From NCBI GenBank assembly GCA_017457955.1, contig JAFTGL010000004.1:62001-126000 (forward strand): a stretch of DNA of 64,000 nucleotides. Reading direction: 5' to 3'. This DNA comes from Ruminococcus sp. GTDB taxonomy: Bacteria; Bacillota; Clostridia; Oscillospirales; Acutalibacteraceae. Below the pieces are notes generated by a model, which was not told the DNA's origin, did no database searches, and saw only the letters and a program-made list of their open reading frames with translations. Both the position numbers and the translations under genes were made by a program. Below, one piece after another: positions 15,443 through 23,777 of this stretch; within the stretch, counting starts at the first letter, position 1; every line of letters begins with the position of its first letter.

Positions 15443-17233
15443 ATGAAAATCAAAAAGATGCTCGCAATGTTGCTTGCAGTAGCAATGATCGTCAGCTTAG
15501 CTGCATGCGGCGGCAACGGCGGCACAACTGCTTCCGCTACATCTATCGCGGTATGTCTGGCTTCTGAGCCCGACACCATCGACCCGGCTATGAACTCCGC
15601 AGTTGACGGCGCTACTATGTTGGCTCACCTCTTCTCCGGCCTTGCAAAGTGGGCTCAGAAGGATGACGGCACCCTCGAGATCGTACCCGACGCAGCGAAA
15701 GAGCTTGTCGAAGGCGTTGAGAACGAGGACGGCACCGTAACCTATACCTACACTCTCCGTGACGGCATGAAGTGGTCGGACGGTCAGGACGTCACTGCAG
15801 GCGATTTTGCTTATGCTTGGCAGCGCGCCGGTAACGTTGGTACGGGTGGTGACTACTACTCCATGTTTGCTGTCGTTGATGGCTATAGCGAGGATGATCC
15901 CGATGCGAAGCTCAATATTAAGGCGATCGACGATAAGACCTTCGAGGTCACTCTGGCAAACGCTGTTTCCTACTGGAACGAGCTGCTGGCGTTCCCGGTA
16001 TTCTTCCCTGTTCGCGAGGATGTAGTTGCTAATGACAGCTGGGCTACCGATCCTTCTACCTATGTTTGCAACGGTATGTATACCCTTGACAGCTGGGATC
16101 ACAACTCCCTGATTACCCTTAAGAAGAACGCCAATCATCCGGATGCTGACGAGGTCACCATGGATACCATCGAGTTCTACCTCTCCGATGACGCAAACAA
16201 TCAGCTCTCCAACTTCAAGAACGGCGAGTGGCTGCTGATTGACGACGTTCCCACCAATGAGATTTCTGTATTAAAGACTGAATATCCCGACGAGTTCTTC
16301 ACCGTTGGTCAGATAGGTACCTACTATGTATGCTGGAACATCAACGAGGATATTCTCCCCAAGGATTCCGACCTCACCGGCGCTGAGGCTGAGGCTGCTA
16401 AGGCCGAGATCAGAAACGCTGTTTCTCTGCTGCTCGACCGCAACTACATCATTGACGAGATATCTCAGGGCGGTGAGCTTCCCGCTTCCTCCTTCGTCGC
16501 GATGGGTATGACCGACGCTGACGGTTCCCAGTTCTACGAGAACGCAGGCAGCAGCGACGAGTATGTAGGCTACTACGATACCTCCGCTGAGGCTATCGAG
16601 TCCAACTTTAAGTCTGCTGTTGAGACCTTGAAGAAGTACTATGACTATGACGAGGCCGAGGGCAAGTTTACTAACTTCCCGTCCATGACCTACCTCTACA
16701 ACACCTCCGAGGGTCACAAGGCGATCGGCGAGTACATCCAGTCTGCTCTGGCTAATGTCGGCATCACCCTGAACATGGAGAACCAGGAGTGGGCGACCTT
16801 CCTGAACACCCGTAAGGCGGGCGACTATTCTATCGCGCGTAACGGCTGGCTGGCTGACTACAACGATCCGATCTGCTTCCTTGATATGTGGACGACCGCT
16901 TCCGGTAACAACGACGTTCAGTACGGCAAGGGCGACCACGCCGACGTCAAGGCATACAGTCTGGATCTTACCGATCTCGGCTATGACACGAAGGTTGAGA
17001 ACGGCACATGGGCAGAGACCTATGATGTTCTGATCTCTGACATTAAGTCTTGCACCGATACAGACGTTCGCTATAAGCTCATGCACAGAGCTGAGGATAT
17101 GCTGATGGCTACAGGCTGTCTGACCCCCATCTACTACTACACCGATAAGTATATGCTGTCCAAATCTGTCAAGGGCTTCTTCTCCAACCCGCTTGGCTAT
17201 AAGTACTTCATGTACTGCACGATCGAGAAGTAA
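15443..17233 (+). CDS. oppA: Oligopeptide-binding lipoprotein OppA
   Basis: 596 residues. The signal peptide ends in the lipobox LAAC (Cys 22). Mature-domain motifs of SBP family 5 are present: SEPDTIDPAMNSAVDG, YTYTLRDGMKWSDGQDVTAG and a closing YYTDKYMLSKSVKGFF. Codon use is strongly biased toward C-ending codons (GAC, ACC, TAC), consistent with high expression. A small hairpin (GTACAGG/CCTGTAC, 15378-15402) in the oppF-oppA gap may adjust its level relative to the upstream genes. It captures peptides at the cell surface for OppBCDF. Confidence 0.92.
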   Translation: MKIKKMLAMLLAVAMIVSLAACGGNGGTTASATSIAVCLASEPDTIDPAMNSAVDGATMLAHLFSGLAKWAQKDDGTLEIVPDAAKELVEGVENEDGTVTYTYTLRDGMKWSDGQDVTAGDFAYAWQRAGNVGTGGDYYSMFAVVDGYSEDDPDAKLNIKAIDDKTFEVTLANAVSYWNELLAFPVFFPVREDVVANDSWATDPSTYVCNGMYTLDSWDHNSLITLKKNANHPDADEVTMDTIEFYLSDDANNQLSNFKNGEWLLIDDVPTNEISVLKTEYPDEFFTVGQIGTYYVCWNINEDILPKDSDLTGAEAEAAKAEIRNAVSLLLDRNYIIDEISQGGELPASSFVAMGMTDADGSQFYENAGSSDEYVGYYDTSAEAIESNFKSAVETLKKYYDYDEAEGKFTNFPSMTYLYNTSEGHKAIGEYIQSALANVGITLNMENQEWATFLNTRKAGDYSIARNGWLADYNDPICFLDMWTTASGNNDVQYGKGDHADVKAYSLDLTDLGYDTKVENGTWAETYDVLISDIKSCTDTDVRYKLMHRAEDMLMATGCLTPIYYYTDKYMLSKSVKGFFSNPLGYKYFMYCTIEK

Positions 17234-17333
17234 TTGTTTTCATGCTATGATCAGGGATCGCGTAATCATCCCTGATGGAACAGAATAATCGGTAAAGCAA
17301 GGGGCTGTCGCATTAAGACGTCCCCCCAAAAAA

Positions 17334-17374
17334 ACAGACCGGGCAACCCGAAAGGGCTGTCCGGTCTGTGCTTT
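17334..17374 (+). terminator. Terminator of the opp operon
   Basis: A 16-bp interrupted stem (ACAGACCGG...CCGGTCTGT, 17334-17369) with a GAAA loop and CTTTTAT after it. An earlier 9-bp hairpin (ATCAGGGAT/ATCCCTGAT, near 17249-17275) lacks a T-run. Confidence 0.8.
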
Positions 17375-17599
17375 TATAGAATCATTTAATTGCCGAAAAA
17401 AACCACACAGAAAGCAAGGTGATTATGAAGGTATCGACCACCTGGTCCTCGGTTGTGCCGCTAAGCCTGCCGGCACTCCCGCTGCGCGAAAGGCTGACTA
17501 TATTTACAAAATTTAATCGGTGTTGTTATTTGCCCTGTAAGCGAATGATCTTGCAGGGCATTATACTTTATAACGGTCAAAAGGATATATTGTGTGGTC
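17375..17599. other. Non-coding stretch between opp terminator and HxlR gene
   Basis: No complete gene. A stop-bounded frame around 17413-17505 reads GDYEGIDHLVLGCAAKPAGT and ends at TAA; it has no start or ribosome binding site and may be a gene remnant. An 11-bp hairpin (TGCCCTGTAAG 17531-17541 / CTTGCAGGGCA 17550-17560) could end the minus-strand HxlR transcript, though there is no T-run. Confidence 0.4.
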
Positions 17600-17947
17600 T
17601 TACTCGCACGGAACAGGAACTCCGGCAAGCTCAAAGTAATGCTCGCCCCAGCTGCAGAGTGCCCGCACGATCGGCACGAGGGTTTGTCCAAGCTCAGTCA
17701 GCGAATATTCCGTTTTAGGCGGTACAACAGGATAGAGGACGCGGTTGATCACGCCGTCCTCCTCTAATTCCTTCAACTGCTTGCTGAGCATTCTCGGCGT
17801 AGCCTGAGGAACAGCTTTTTGGATCTCGTTATAGCGCCGTGTTCCGCCCATCAGCTCATATACGATCAGCGCCTTATACTTCCCTCCGATCACATCCATC
17901 GCCGCTTCAACGGGGCAGTTGTAACCTTGTATCTTTTCTATATTCAT
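17600..17947 (-). CDS. HxlR-family transcription regulator
   Basis: 115 residues from MNIEKIQGYNCPVEAAMDVI. The winged-helix signature is complete: GGKYKALIVYELMGGTRRYN, MLSKQLKELEEDGVINR, VPPKTEYSLTELGQTLVP. Cys 11 in NCPVEAAMDVIGGK is the position of the redox-sensing Cys in YodB/HypR-like members. The ATG at 17947 is 7 bp from AAGGAG; the ATG at 17953 is too close. It is divergent from the nitroreductase cluster and most likely represses it. Confidence 0.85.
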   Translation of the reverse strand: MNIEKIQGYNCPVEAAMDVIGGKYKALIVYELMGGTRRYNEIQKAVPQATPRMLSKQLKELEEDGVINRVLYPVVPPKTEYSLTELGQTLVPIVRALCSWGEHYFELAGVPVPCE

Positions 17948-17971
17948 TCCCATTCTCCTTAGTATACAAAA

Positions 17972-17986
17972 TGATAGTATCTATCA
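17972..17986. promoter_or_regulatory. Palindromic operator TGATAG-TAT-CTATCA
   Basis: A perfect 6+3+6 palindrome in the 130-bp spacer between the HxlR gene and the nitroreductase cluster, flanked by A/T-rich bases on both sides. Its position 25 bp before the HxlR start suits autoregulation. Confidence 0.5.
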
Positions 17987-18077
17987 AAAATGTGCGTTCT
18001 TGTATAATTGATAATTCATGATATAATTATATTAATAAAAGACAGCAAAGTCAATCATTAGTTTACGGAGGGAGTTT

Positions 18078-18596
18078 ATGGATTTTATGGAGCTTGCGGC
18101 GGATAGATATTCCGTCCGTTCTTTTTCCGACAAGCCTGTTGAACAGGAGAAAATAGACTTGATACTCAAAGCCGCGCAGCTTGCTCCTACAGCAGTGAAC
18201 TTTCAGCCGCAGATGATCTATGTGCTGAAAAGTGAAGCGGCTCTCGCAAAAATCAACCGCTTGTGCCGCTGTATCTACGGCGCTCCGCTGGTGTTCCTGA
18301 TCTGCAGTGACGAACGCAAAACGTGGAAAAGTCAGACCGAACCCGGCTACAGCGCAGGCGAAATGGATTGCAGTATCGTGTGTACGCATATGATGTTGGA
18401 AGCGTGGGAGCTGGGCGTAGGTTCTGTATGGGTGCGCCTGTTCGATGTGGAAAAGGTGGCAGAGGCGTTTGACCTGCCGCCGTATATCAAGCCGATCTGT
18501 CTGCTTCCTGTCGGATATGCGACAGAGGGCTGCAAACCATACGCGCCGTGGCATGATGTGTATCGTGATATCTCCGAATTTACGGAGGTGCTGTGA
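18078..18596 (+). CDS. Nitroreductase-family protein
   Basis: 172 residues. ADRYSVRSFSDKPVEQEKID is the FMN-binding start of the family, followed by AAQLAPTAVNFQPQMIYVL. The end has LPVGYATEGCKP. Length is typical for a homodimeric FMN nitroreductase or related flavin enzyme. GGAGGGAG precedes the start. First gene of a four-gene cluster; its stop overlaps the next start (TGATG at 18594). Confidence 0.85.
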   Translation: MDFMELAADRYSVRSFSDKPVEQEKIDLILKAAQLAPTAVNFQPQMIYVLKSEAALAKINRLCRCIYGAPLVFLICSDERKTWKSQTEPGYSAGEMDCSIVCTHMMLEAWELGVGSVWVRLFDVEKVAEAFDLPPYIKPICLLPVGYATEGCKPYAPWHDVYRDISEFTEVL

Positions 18597-18853
18597 TGAG
18601 TGATTTAAGACTTGTTCCCGGCATCGGGGCGAAGAAGGAAAAAGAGCTGATGGAGCTCGGCTACCATTCTTTGGAAGAGCTGAAATCAGCCGATCCTGAC
18701 GAACTGTATTTTCAGGCGAGCGTGGCGAATGGTGCGGAACTTGATAAATGCGTACTGTACGCCTTTCGCTGTGCGGTAGCGTTTGCGAAAGATCCGAATC
18801 CTGATCCGGAGAATTACCGCTGGTGGTATTTTTGCGATAAGAAGAAAGGATAA
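18596..18853 (+). CDS. Helix-hairpin-helix protein, Cdd1-like
   Basis: 85 residues. LRLVPGIGAKKEKELMELGY is a helix-hairpin-helix motif followed by SLEELKSADPDELYFQASVA; the tail holds NYRWWYFC. This matches the small Cdd1 / 'pathogenicity locus' family. The ATG at 18596 is preferred over an adjacent GTG because ACGGAGGTG is 5 bp away. HhH domains contact nucleic acid non-specifically, but the role of this family is not known. It is translationally coupled to the nitroreductase. Confidence 0.75.
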   Translation: MSDLRLVPGIGAKKEKELMELGYHSLEELKSADPDELYFQASVANGAELDKCVLYAFRCAVAFAKDPNPDPENYRWWYFCDKKKG

Positions 18854-18858
18854 TAAAG

Positions 18859-19497
18859 ATGAAGATATTTATTGCAGGAGCGACCGGAAGAGTCGCAAAA
18901 TGTGTCATTGAGAATCTGACTGCCGACGGTCATACCGTTTACTGCTGCTCCCGCCACGCTGGTGATCTTACCGAAACGGAACGGATAAAGCCCGTCAACT
19001 TCGATTTACATTTCAATAAAAATGAAATGGCGGAGATCATCAAGGATACGGACGCTGTCTATTTCCTCGCAGGTTCACGCGGGAAAGACCTGTTGCAGAC
19101 CGACGCGTTCGGCGCGGTGAAGCTGATGCAGGCGTGTGAACAGGTCGGTATCAGGCGTTTTATCATCCTCAGCTCGATCTTTGCTTTAGAACCTGAGAAG
19201 TGGGCAGAGGAAAAATCCTTGCAGAATATCACGAACTATAATATTGCAAAGTTCTTTGCTGATAATTACCTTGTCACGAACACCGACCTTGACTACACGA
19301 TCATTCAGCCGAGTGTACTAAAAGAGGAAGAAGGCACAGGCATGATCGAAGTCGATCCCGACCACGACGGAAGCAACCCGATCCCCGATGTGGCAAGGGT
19401 ACTGTCAAGCGTTCTGACAATGGAGAACACCTTTAAAAAGGTCATCAAAATGCGTTCCGGCGATACACCTATTGCCGCAGCGCTGTCAAATATTTAA
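18859..19497 (+). CDS. NAD(P)-binding Rossmann protein (atypical SDR)
   Basis: 212 residues. GATGRVA at residues 7-13 is the dinucleotide-binding loop of NmrA/YwnB-type atypical SDRs. FIILSSIFALEP and the YNIAK run (Tyr and Lys four apart) occupy the catalytic positions. It probably acts as a quinone or flavin-type reductase or as a redox sensor. Five bp after the HhH gene. Confidence 0.8.
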   Translation: MKIFIAGATGRVAKCVIENLTADGHTVYCCSRHAGDLTETERIKPVNFDLHFNKNEMAEIIKDTDAVYFLAGSRGKDLLQTDAFGAVKLMQACEQVGIRRFIILSSIFALEPEKWAEEKSLQNITNYNIAKFFADNYLVTNTDLDYTIIQPSVLKEEEGTGMIEVDPDHDGSNPIPDVARVLSSVLTMENTFKKVIKMRSGDTPIAAALSNI

Positions 19498-19511
19498 GTG
19501 AGGTAATGAAT

Positions 19512-20084
19512 ATGAAAAAATCTTTAGGTTCTTTCCCCAGCGTATATCCGATGCCCGTTCTGATGGTCGCGGCTTATGACGAGGGCGGCAAGGTGAATGT
19601 TATGAACGCCGCATGGGGCATGATCTGTGCCGAGGATAAGATCGCGCTGTTCATCGACGAGGATCATAAGACAACGCAGAACATTCTCAAAACCAAGGCG
19701 TTCACCGTCAGCATCGCCGACAGAGAGCATATAGACGTTGCCGACTTCTTCGGCATCGCCACAGGCAACAAGATGACAGATAAGTTTGAGCGCACAGGCT
19801 ATCACGCAGTCAAGAGCGAGGTCGTCAACGCGCCGATCATCGACGAGTTTCCGCTTGTGATGGAGTGCGAGCTTGCCGAGGTGATCGACACCGAGAATAT
19901 GTATGCCATCGTCGGCAAGATCGTTGATACAAAGGCTGAGGAAAGCATCCTTGACGAGAAGGATAAGGTAGAGGTAGAAAAGCTCGACGCGCTGATCTTC
20001 GACCAGTTCAAGCATGGCTACTATGTCACCGGTGAAAAAGCAGGCAAGGCATGGAACGCAGGCAAGGATTTGATGAAAGGATAA
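19512..20084 (+). CDS. Flavin reductase-like (FMN-binding split barrel) protein
   Basis: 190 residues. It opens MKKSLGSFPSVYPMPVLMVA, with NVMNAAWGMICAEDKIALFI and the conserved KTTQNILKTKAFTVSIA, the pattern of FMN-binding split-barrel flavoredoxins. ATG 19512 is 8 bp from GTGAGG; ATG 19506 is too close. It ends a cluster whose four products are flavin- or NAD(P)-linked except for the HhH protein, which suggests a coordinated response to electrophiles or nitro compounds. Confidence 0.82.
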   Translation: MKKSLGSFPSVYPMPVLMVAAYDEGGKVNVMNAAWGMICAEDKIALFIDEDHKTTQNILKTKAFTVSIADREHIDVADFFGIATGNKMTDKFERTGYHAVKSEVVNAPIIDEFPLVMECELAEVIDTENMYAIVGKIVDTKAEESILDEKDKVEVEKLDALIFDQFKHGYYVTGEKAGKAWNAGKDLMKG

Positions 20085-20094
20085 TATTTATGTA

Positions 20095-20132
20095 AAATCT
20101 CCGTACAGGAAATCCTGCACGGAGATTTTTAT
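20095..20132 (+). terminator. Terminator of the nitroreductase cluster
   Basis: A 16-bp stem (20095-20110 with 20113-20128, one mismatch) around AA, with the T-run at 20126-20130. Strong rho-independent structure. Confidence 0.88.
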
Positions 20133-20272
20133 AGACAAAGCAGAGTTCATTTGCTAAATCTTATAGGTAAAAATACACGCTCTGTTCAGCATTCTCCGAA
20201 TCAGCTAAAGATTTGTGTCGCAGCAACTTGCGATGTCCTTAGCGGAAAGGTCAAAAAACAAATAGTATACCA

Positions 20273-20310
20273 AAAGGCTGTCTTGAGATCATGAGATCAA
20301 GGCAGCCTTT
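20273..20310 (-). terminator. Terminator of the dockerin-protease gene
   Basis: AAAGGCTGTCTTGA (20273-20286) and TCAAGGCAGCCTTT (20297-20310) pair with one mismatch around a 10-base loop. Read on the minus strand it ends in TTTTGG. The rest of the 336-base gap between the flavin reductase and the protease holds no gene. Confidence 0.6.
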
Positions 20311-20420
20311 ATTGCAGTGTTTGGATGCTTTTTTTATACTTCCTTGAAGATAGGTTGTAATAGTCACGAAAGGCTTTATGAAAATTACTCTTGTCACTAT
20401 CGCCGAGGCGCTGTTTCGGT

Positions 20421-22406
20421 TTATCCGAAATAATCGTTTATCGTGTCAACGATGTACTCTCTGTCAAACATTCTGTTGACGGTGAGGTATACGTCGGGAG
20501 CAATACCGCCGTCGATGTCACGGATATAACCGTTCTTCATCGTGGAGAAACGGGTTTCGCTTGAAATCTGCATCATTGAGCCGATAGCAGTGGTAAGATA
20601 ACCAACCGAACAGGCGCCGCCGCCGCTCTGCTGACCTATCAAGAGGATTCTGTCGTCAAGCTGATCGAGAGCGTTCGGGAGCAGGTTGCCGCAGGAGAAG
20701 GAAACATTGGAGATATTCACCGCAACATTGAAGCCCATTGCAAGCATAGACTTGTCGTTCTCATCATACTTGCCGTCAAAGTTAAGGTCGAAATCCACTA
20801 CACACTGATGGATAGCCCATGTATTCGGGTTCTGGATATTGATATTGCACTGTCCGCAGATCGCCTGCATAGCATATCCGCAGGCAAAGACAGTACCGCC
20901 GCCGTTGCAGGCAAGGTCGATCACTACATTTTTGGCGTCCTTATCCTCATTCTGCAGGCGATTGAGGGCATAAGCAAAGAGCGCGATCGTATTCTTGGGG
21001 TCAGCGGTCGGCTCATAGCCCTCTGATACATACGAGGTCATCGTATTATCCATACCGAAAGAGTCGAAGGTGATGAATACTGTATCGCCGATACGTTCAT
21101 AAGCCGAGAAATCTTCTCCCAATGTACCCAACGCATTTGTACGGGTATTTTTGATTTTCATCCCTTTGAGAAAATTATTTAAGTAAACAGGGCTATACTG
21201 AGGCTGGTCTGCAACAGGCTCGCTGAGGAAAACCGACTGCATTAACGATCCGCTGTGGGAGTCCTCAAACAGCGTTGTGGAAACTTCCTGCTGAGCCTTT
21301 TCGATCGTTGCAAGGTCTGTGGAGAACATTCTTTTCTTGATTCCCATACAGTTGAAATACTCGTCAAAGGTTGCGATATTGTGAGCAGCCTGTAAACCGT
21401 AGCGGGCGTCGAGAGCATTACAAAACTCATAGTAGTTGACCTGCGCAAGAGCAGAAGAGACGGTATCGGTCTTTACAGAGTCACAATAAAGGTCAAAATA
21501 CTTTTTTCTGTTTTCATCACTTGCAAGGTTAGCATCAGTCCAGAATACGCCCTTGCCGTTATAGCTTACGAACTGACCTGTAAATGACACAAAGAAATCG
21601 GAAAAGGTCTGGAGCGGGATAAGTATATCGTCGCCCTTTTTGAGCATCGGAACCTCGTCATACGCGAAGGTAACCGCGATAGGATCGCCGCCGTGGTACA
21701 TATTCCGATCGGACACCTTATAGATCGGACCGTTTTTCATTGCTCCTACGCTGAATGGGTTGTAAACCATGAAACCGCCGTTGAGAACAAGCGTAGATGT
21801 ATAATCGCTGAAATACAGGAGCTTATCTTCGTAGTCAAAGGCAATATATGTGCCCATCGGCATATCGTAGGTATGGATCAGTCCCCCCGCTTCATTGATA
21901 ACTTCACAATTAGGGTCATAAGCTAACATTTTAAGAAAAGACTTGATAACATAGCTGTCTGATACAAACGGAACGTCAGGGTATTTGGTAGAGAAGTAAA
22001 CAGAGTCTTCTTCTTGCTTCAATACTCCGCTCTCATAATTATACCACGGCAAATTTTCCGCGTACACTACGCCTTCGTTTTCATCTCCGGCGGGTTCTCC
22101 GATAGGAAGGCCGGTATTCATTCCAACAAGGTAGCGCTGGATATATGTTACCGATCTGATTGATACATCTTCACCGTCAACCTTTGCCAACTCGGTTTGC
22201 AGACCGCTCAGTTCCGACATATGCACATCGCTGCGCTGTATCATGGTCGCGTCTACAATGGTGACCTCTCCGTCAAGGTCAACGTCACCCAGCAGATATA
22301 CCGGTTCCTCATCTGTTTGGGCTGCAGCAGCGGATACCGAGGAAATAACCATACCCGACATCATCAGCGCTGCCGCAAGAATAACTGACAGAACTTTTTT
22401 CATCAT
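20421..22406 (-). CDS. Secreted S41-type peptidase with N-terminal dockerin
   Basis: 661 residues. A signal peptide (MMKKVLSVILAAALMMSGMV, cleavage near the AAAAQ run) precedes a dockerin at about 37-97 with two Ca-binding helices: GDVDLDGEVTIVDATMIQRS and VDGEDVSIRSVTYIQRYLVG. The second repeat is shorter than the first. The C-terminal part carries S41 (C-terminal-processing/tricorn-type) motifs: VVIDLACNGGG, SFSCGNLLPN with the probable nucleophile Ser, and GQQSGGGACSVGY. An EF-hand-like DFDLNFDGKYDENDKS loop lies inside the catalytic domain. It could be anchored to a cohesin scaffold. No cohesin is visible in the window. The start follows AAAGGAG. Confidence 0.8.
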   Translation of the reverse strand: MMKKVLSVILAAALMMSGMVISSVSAAAAQTDEEPVYLLGDVDLDGEVTIVDATMIQRSDVHMSELSGLQTELAKVDGEDVSIRSVTYIQRYLVGMNTGLPIGEPAGDENEGVVYAENLPWYNYESGVLKQEEDSVYFSTKYPDVPFVSDSYVIKSFLKMLAYDPNCEVINEAGGLIHTYDMPMGTYIAFDYEDKLLYFSDYTSTLVLNGGFMVYNPFSVGAMKNGPIYKVSDRNMYHGGDPIAVTFAYDEVPMLKKGDDILIPLQTFSDFFVSFTGQFVSYNGKGVFWTDANLASDENRKKYFDLYCDSVKTDTVSSALAQVNYYEFCNALDARYGLQAAHNIATFDEYFNCMGIKKRMFSTDLATIEKAQQEVSTTLFEDSHSGSLMQSVFLSEPVADQPQYSPVYLNNFLKGMKIKNTRTNALGTLGEDFSAYERIGDTVFITFDSFGMDNTMTSYVSEGYEPTADPKNTIALFAYALNRLQNEDKDAKNVVIDLACNGGGTVFACGYAMQAICGQCNINIQNPNTWAIHQCVVDFDLNFDGKYDENDKSMLAMGFNVAVNISNVSFSCGNLLPNALDQLDDRILLIGQQSGGGACSVGYLTTAIGSMMQISSETRFSTMKNGYIRDIDGGIAPDVYLTVNRMFDREYIVDTINDYFG

Positions 22407-22496
22407 GCACTCTCCTTTGTAAATATTTATCTCGAACTGATCCTGAAAATAACGATCAATTATGCATTCATCATCGAAAGCTCTTCTAATTCACCA

Positions 22497-22529
22497 AGCC
22501 TCGGAGAATGTGCGCCATTCTCCGAGGCT
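22497..22529 (-). terminator. Hairpin downstream of the six-helix protein gene
   Basis: A perfect 13-bp stem AGCCTCGGAGAAT/ATTCTCCGAGGCT around GTGCGCC. On the minus strand it follows the stop at 22574 by 45 bp. There is no clear T-run, so termination is inferred from position. Confidence 0.6.
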
Positions 22530-22573
22530 ATTGCTACTCGTTTATTAAATTATTAAATGGCAGGCGTTTCGTA

Positions 22574-23218
22574 TTACTTCAGCATCTTCTTTGCTTTGCT
22601 CAGATAAAAGAGGTAAAGGACATAAAGTACAATGCTCAGAATACCTGCAACGCAGAGTATGATAACCGAGATCACAGCGCCCACGCTGTTTGTGATGAGT
22701 GTAGCGACAAAACGCGCCACCAAGGTGATAATGCCGATGCAAATAAGAACCTTGAGGATGTTGCTGCCCTTGCGTTCCACTGCGGAATCTTTCAGCTGAA
22801 TTGCAAGGTTGCGGACGCCCAGGATAATGGCAATCATGACAAAAAGGTTGATCAGGTCGGGCGTAGTATTTGACAGACTCGTAACAATCTCGTTGTTAGG
22901 GAAAGCATTGCCCAGAATGGCCATAACAATAGTGAAAACGATTCCAAAGATCGTTAAGATCAGAGCGGTCTTAAAATGATTGCCTTCATCCTTGGACGCC
23001 TGAGCGATACCAACGATATTGATGATGTATGAGATCACCGTCACGATCGCCATGATGATAGTGAATACACCCGCCAGTATGAGCATCGTACCGTTCTCGT
23101 TGCCGATTGCCAGCGCGGCGAAAATGGCTGCTGCAACGACGCAGATCGAGCCGATCAGCGCGAGGATCTCAGCTGCAAAAATCTTACCGATACCTTTTTC
23201 TGCATTAGGAAACTTCAT
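22574..23218 (-). CDS. Six-helix integral membrane protein of unknown function
   Basis: 214 residues. Hydrophobic segments are at about 14-37, 44-68 (with IIMAIVTVISYIINIVGIAQ), 84-104, 121-137, 155-174 and 180-205. The loops are short, and a Lys-rich C-terminus (KAKKMLK) lies in the cytoplasm. No catalytic or transport motif is recognised. The start follows AAGGAGAG. It sits between the dockerin protease (168 bp away) and the UPF0145 gene, all on the minus strand but probably with their own promoters. Confidence 0.6.
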   Translation of the reverse strand: MKFPNAEKGIGKIFAAEILALIGSICVVAAAIFAALAIGNENGTMLILAGVFTIIMAIVTVISYIINIVGIAQASKDEGNHFKTALILTIFGIVFTIVMAILGNAFPNNEIVTSLSNTTPDLINLFVMIAIILGVRNLAIQLKDSAVERKGSNILKVLICIGIITLVARFVATLITNSVGAVISVIILCVAGILSIVLYVLYLFYLSKAKKMLK

Positions 23219-23300
23219 AATATTCTCTCCTTAAATAATAAATAATTATAATGAAACAGTAAGGGAAGTGAGGATCCCCTCGTCTGCTTATTACCGAAAA

Positions 23301-23612
23301 TCAAACGAATTTTACCGCAGTGCCCCATGCGAGGATCTCCGCCGCGCCTTCCATCACGGAAGCGCTGGAAAACCTTACATTCACGACTGCGTCTGCTCCC
23401 ATGGACTGAGCCTGCTGAACCATACGAGAGACAGCGACGTCACGTGCTTCGCCGAGCATTTTGGTGTATGAGCCGACCTCGCCGCCTACGAGATTACGAA
23501 ATCCCGCGCCGATGTCCTTGAATGCGTTCTTGGACTGAACGGTACTGCCGCTCACCATGCCGAGGGTCTCGATTTTTCTGCCTTCGATGGTTGGGGTGTT
23601 TACGATTATCAT
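23301..23612 (-). CDS. UPF0145 family protein (YbjQ-like)
   Basis: 103 residues. MIIVNTPTIEGRKIETLGMV, GEARDVAVSRMVQQAQSMGA and DAVVNVRFSSASVMEGAAEI are the family signature (heavy-metal-binding-like fold, pentameric in known structures). Length is exactly that of the family. The start follows AAAGGAG. Cellular role unknown. Divergent from the XRE-receiver gene. Confidence 0.88.
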   Translation of the reverse strand: MIIVNTPTIEGRKIETLGMVSGSTVQSKNAFKDIGAGFRNLVGGEVGSYTKMLGEARDVAVSRMVQQAQSMGADAVVNVRFSSASVMEGAAEILAWGTAVKFV

Positions 23613-23716
23613 AGCTATTACTCCTTTTCATTTTTTACCATAAATATTTTAGCATAATTATTCCATAAATCAATAAAGTGTGTCATTATGAAACATTTTA
23701 TTGATGAAACGAACAG

Positions 23717-23745
23717 TTGCGTTTCTTTTTCAAATCTTCTATAAT
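23717..23745 (+). promoter_or_regulatory. Promoter TTGCGT-17-TATAAT
   Basis: -35-like TTGCGT (23717-23722) and -10 TATAAT (23740-23745) with a 17-bp spacer, ending 32 bp before the XRE-receiver gene. Confidence 0.6.
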
Positions 23746-23777
23746 GAGAATATTATATATGCAGAAAAGGAAAAGCT

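Noticed and set aside
20217-20236. A third copy of the TGTTGC palindrome (GCAGCAACTTGC)
   Set aside because: Only one arm matches, there is no gene in the right position, and no -10 at the required distance.
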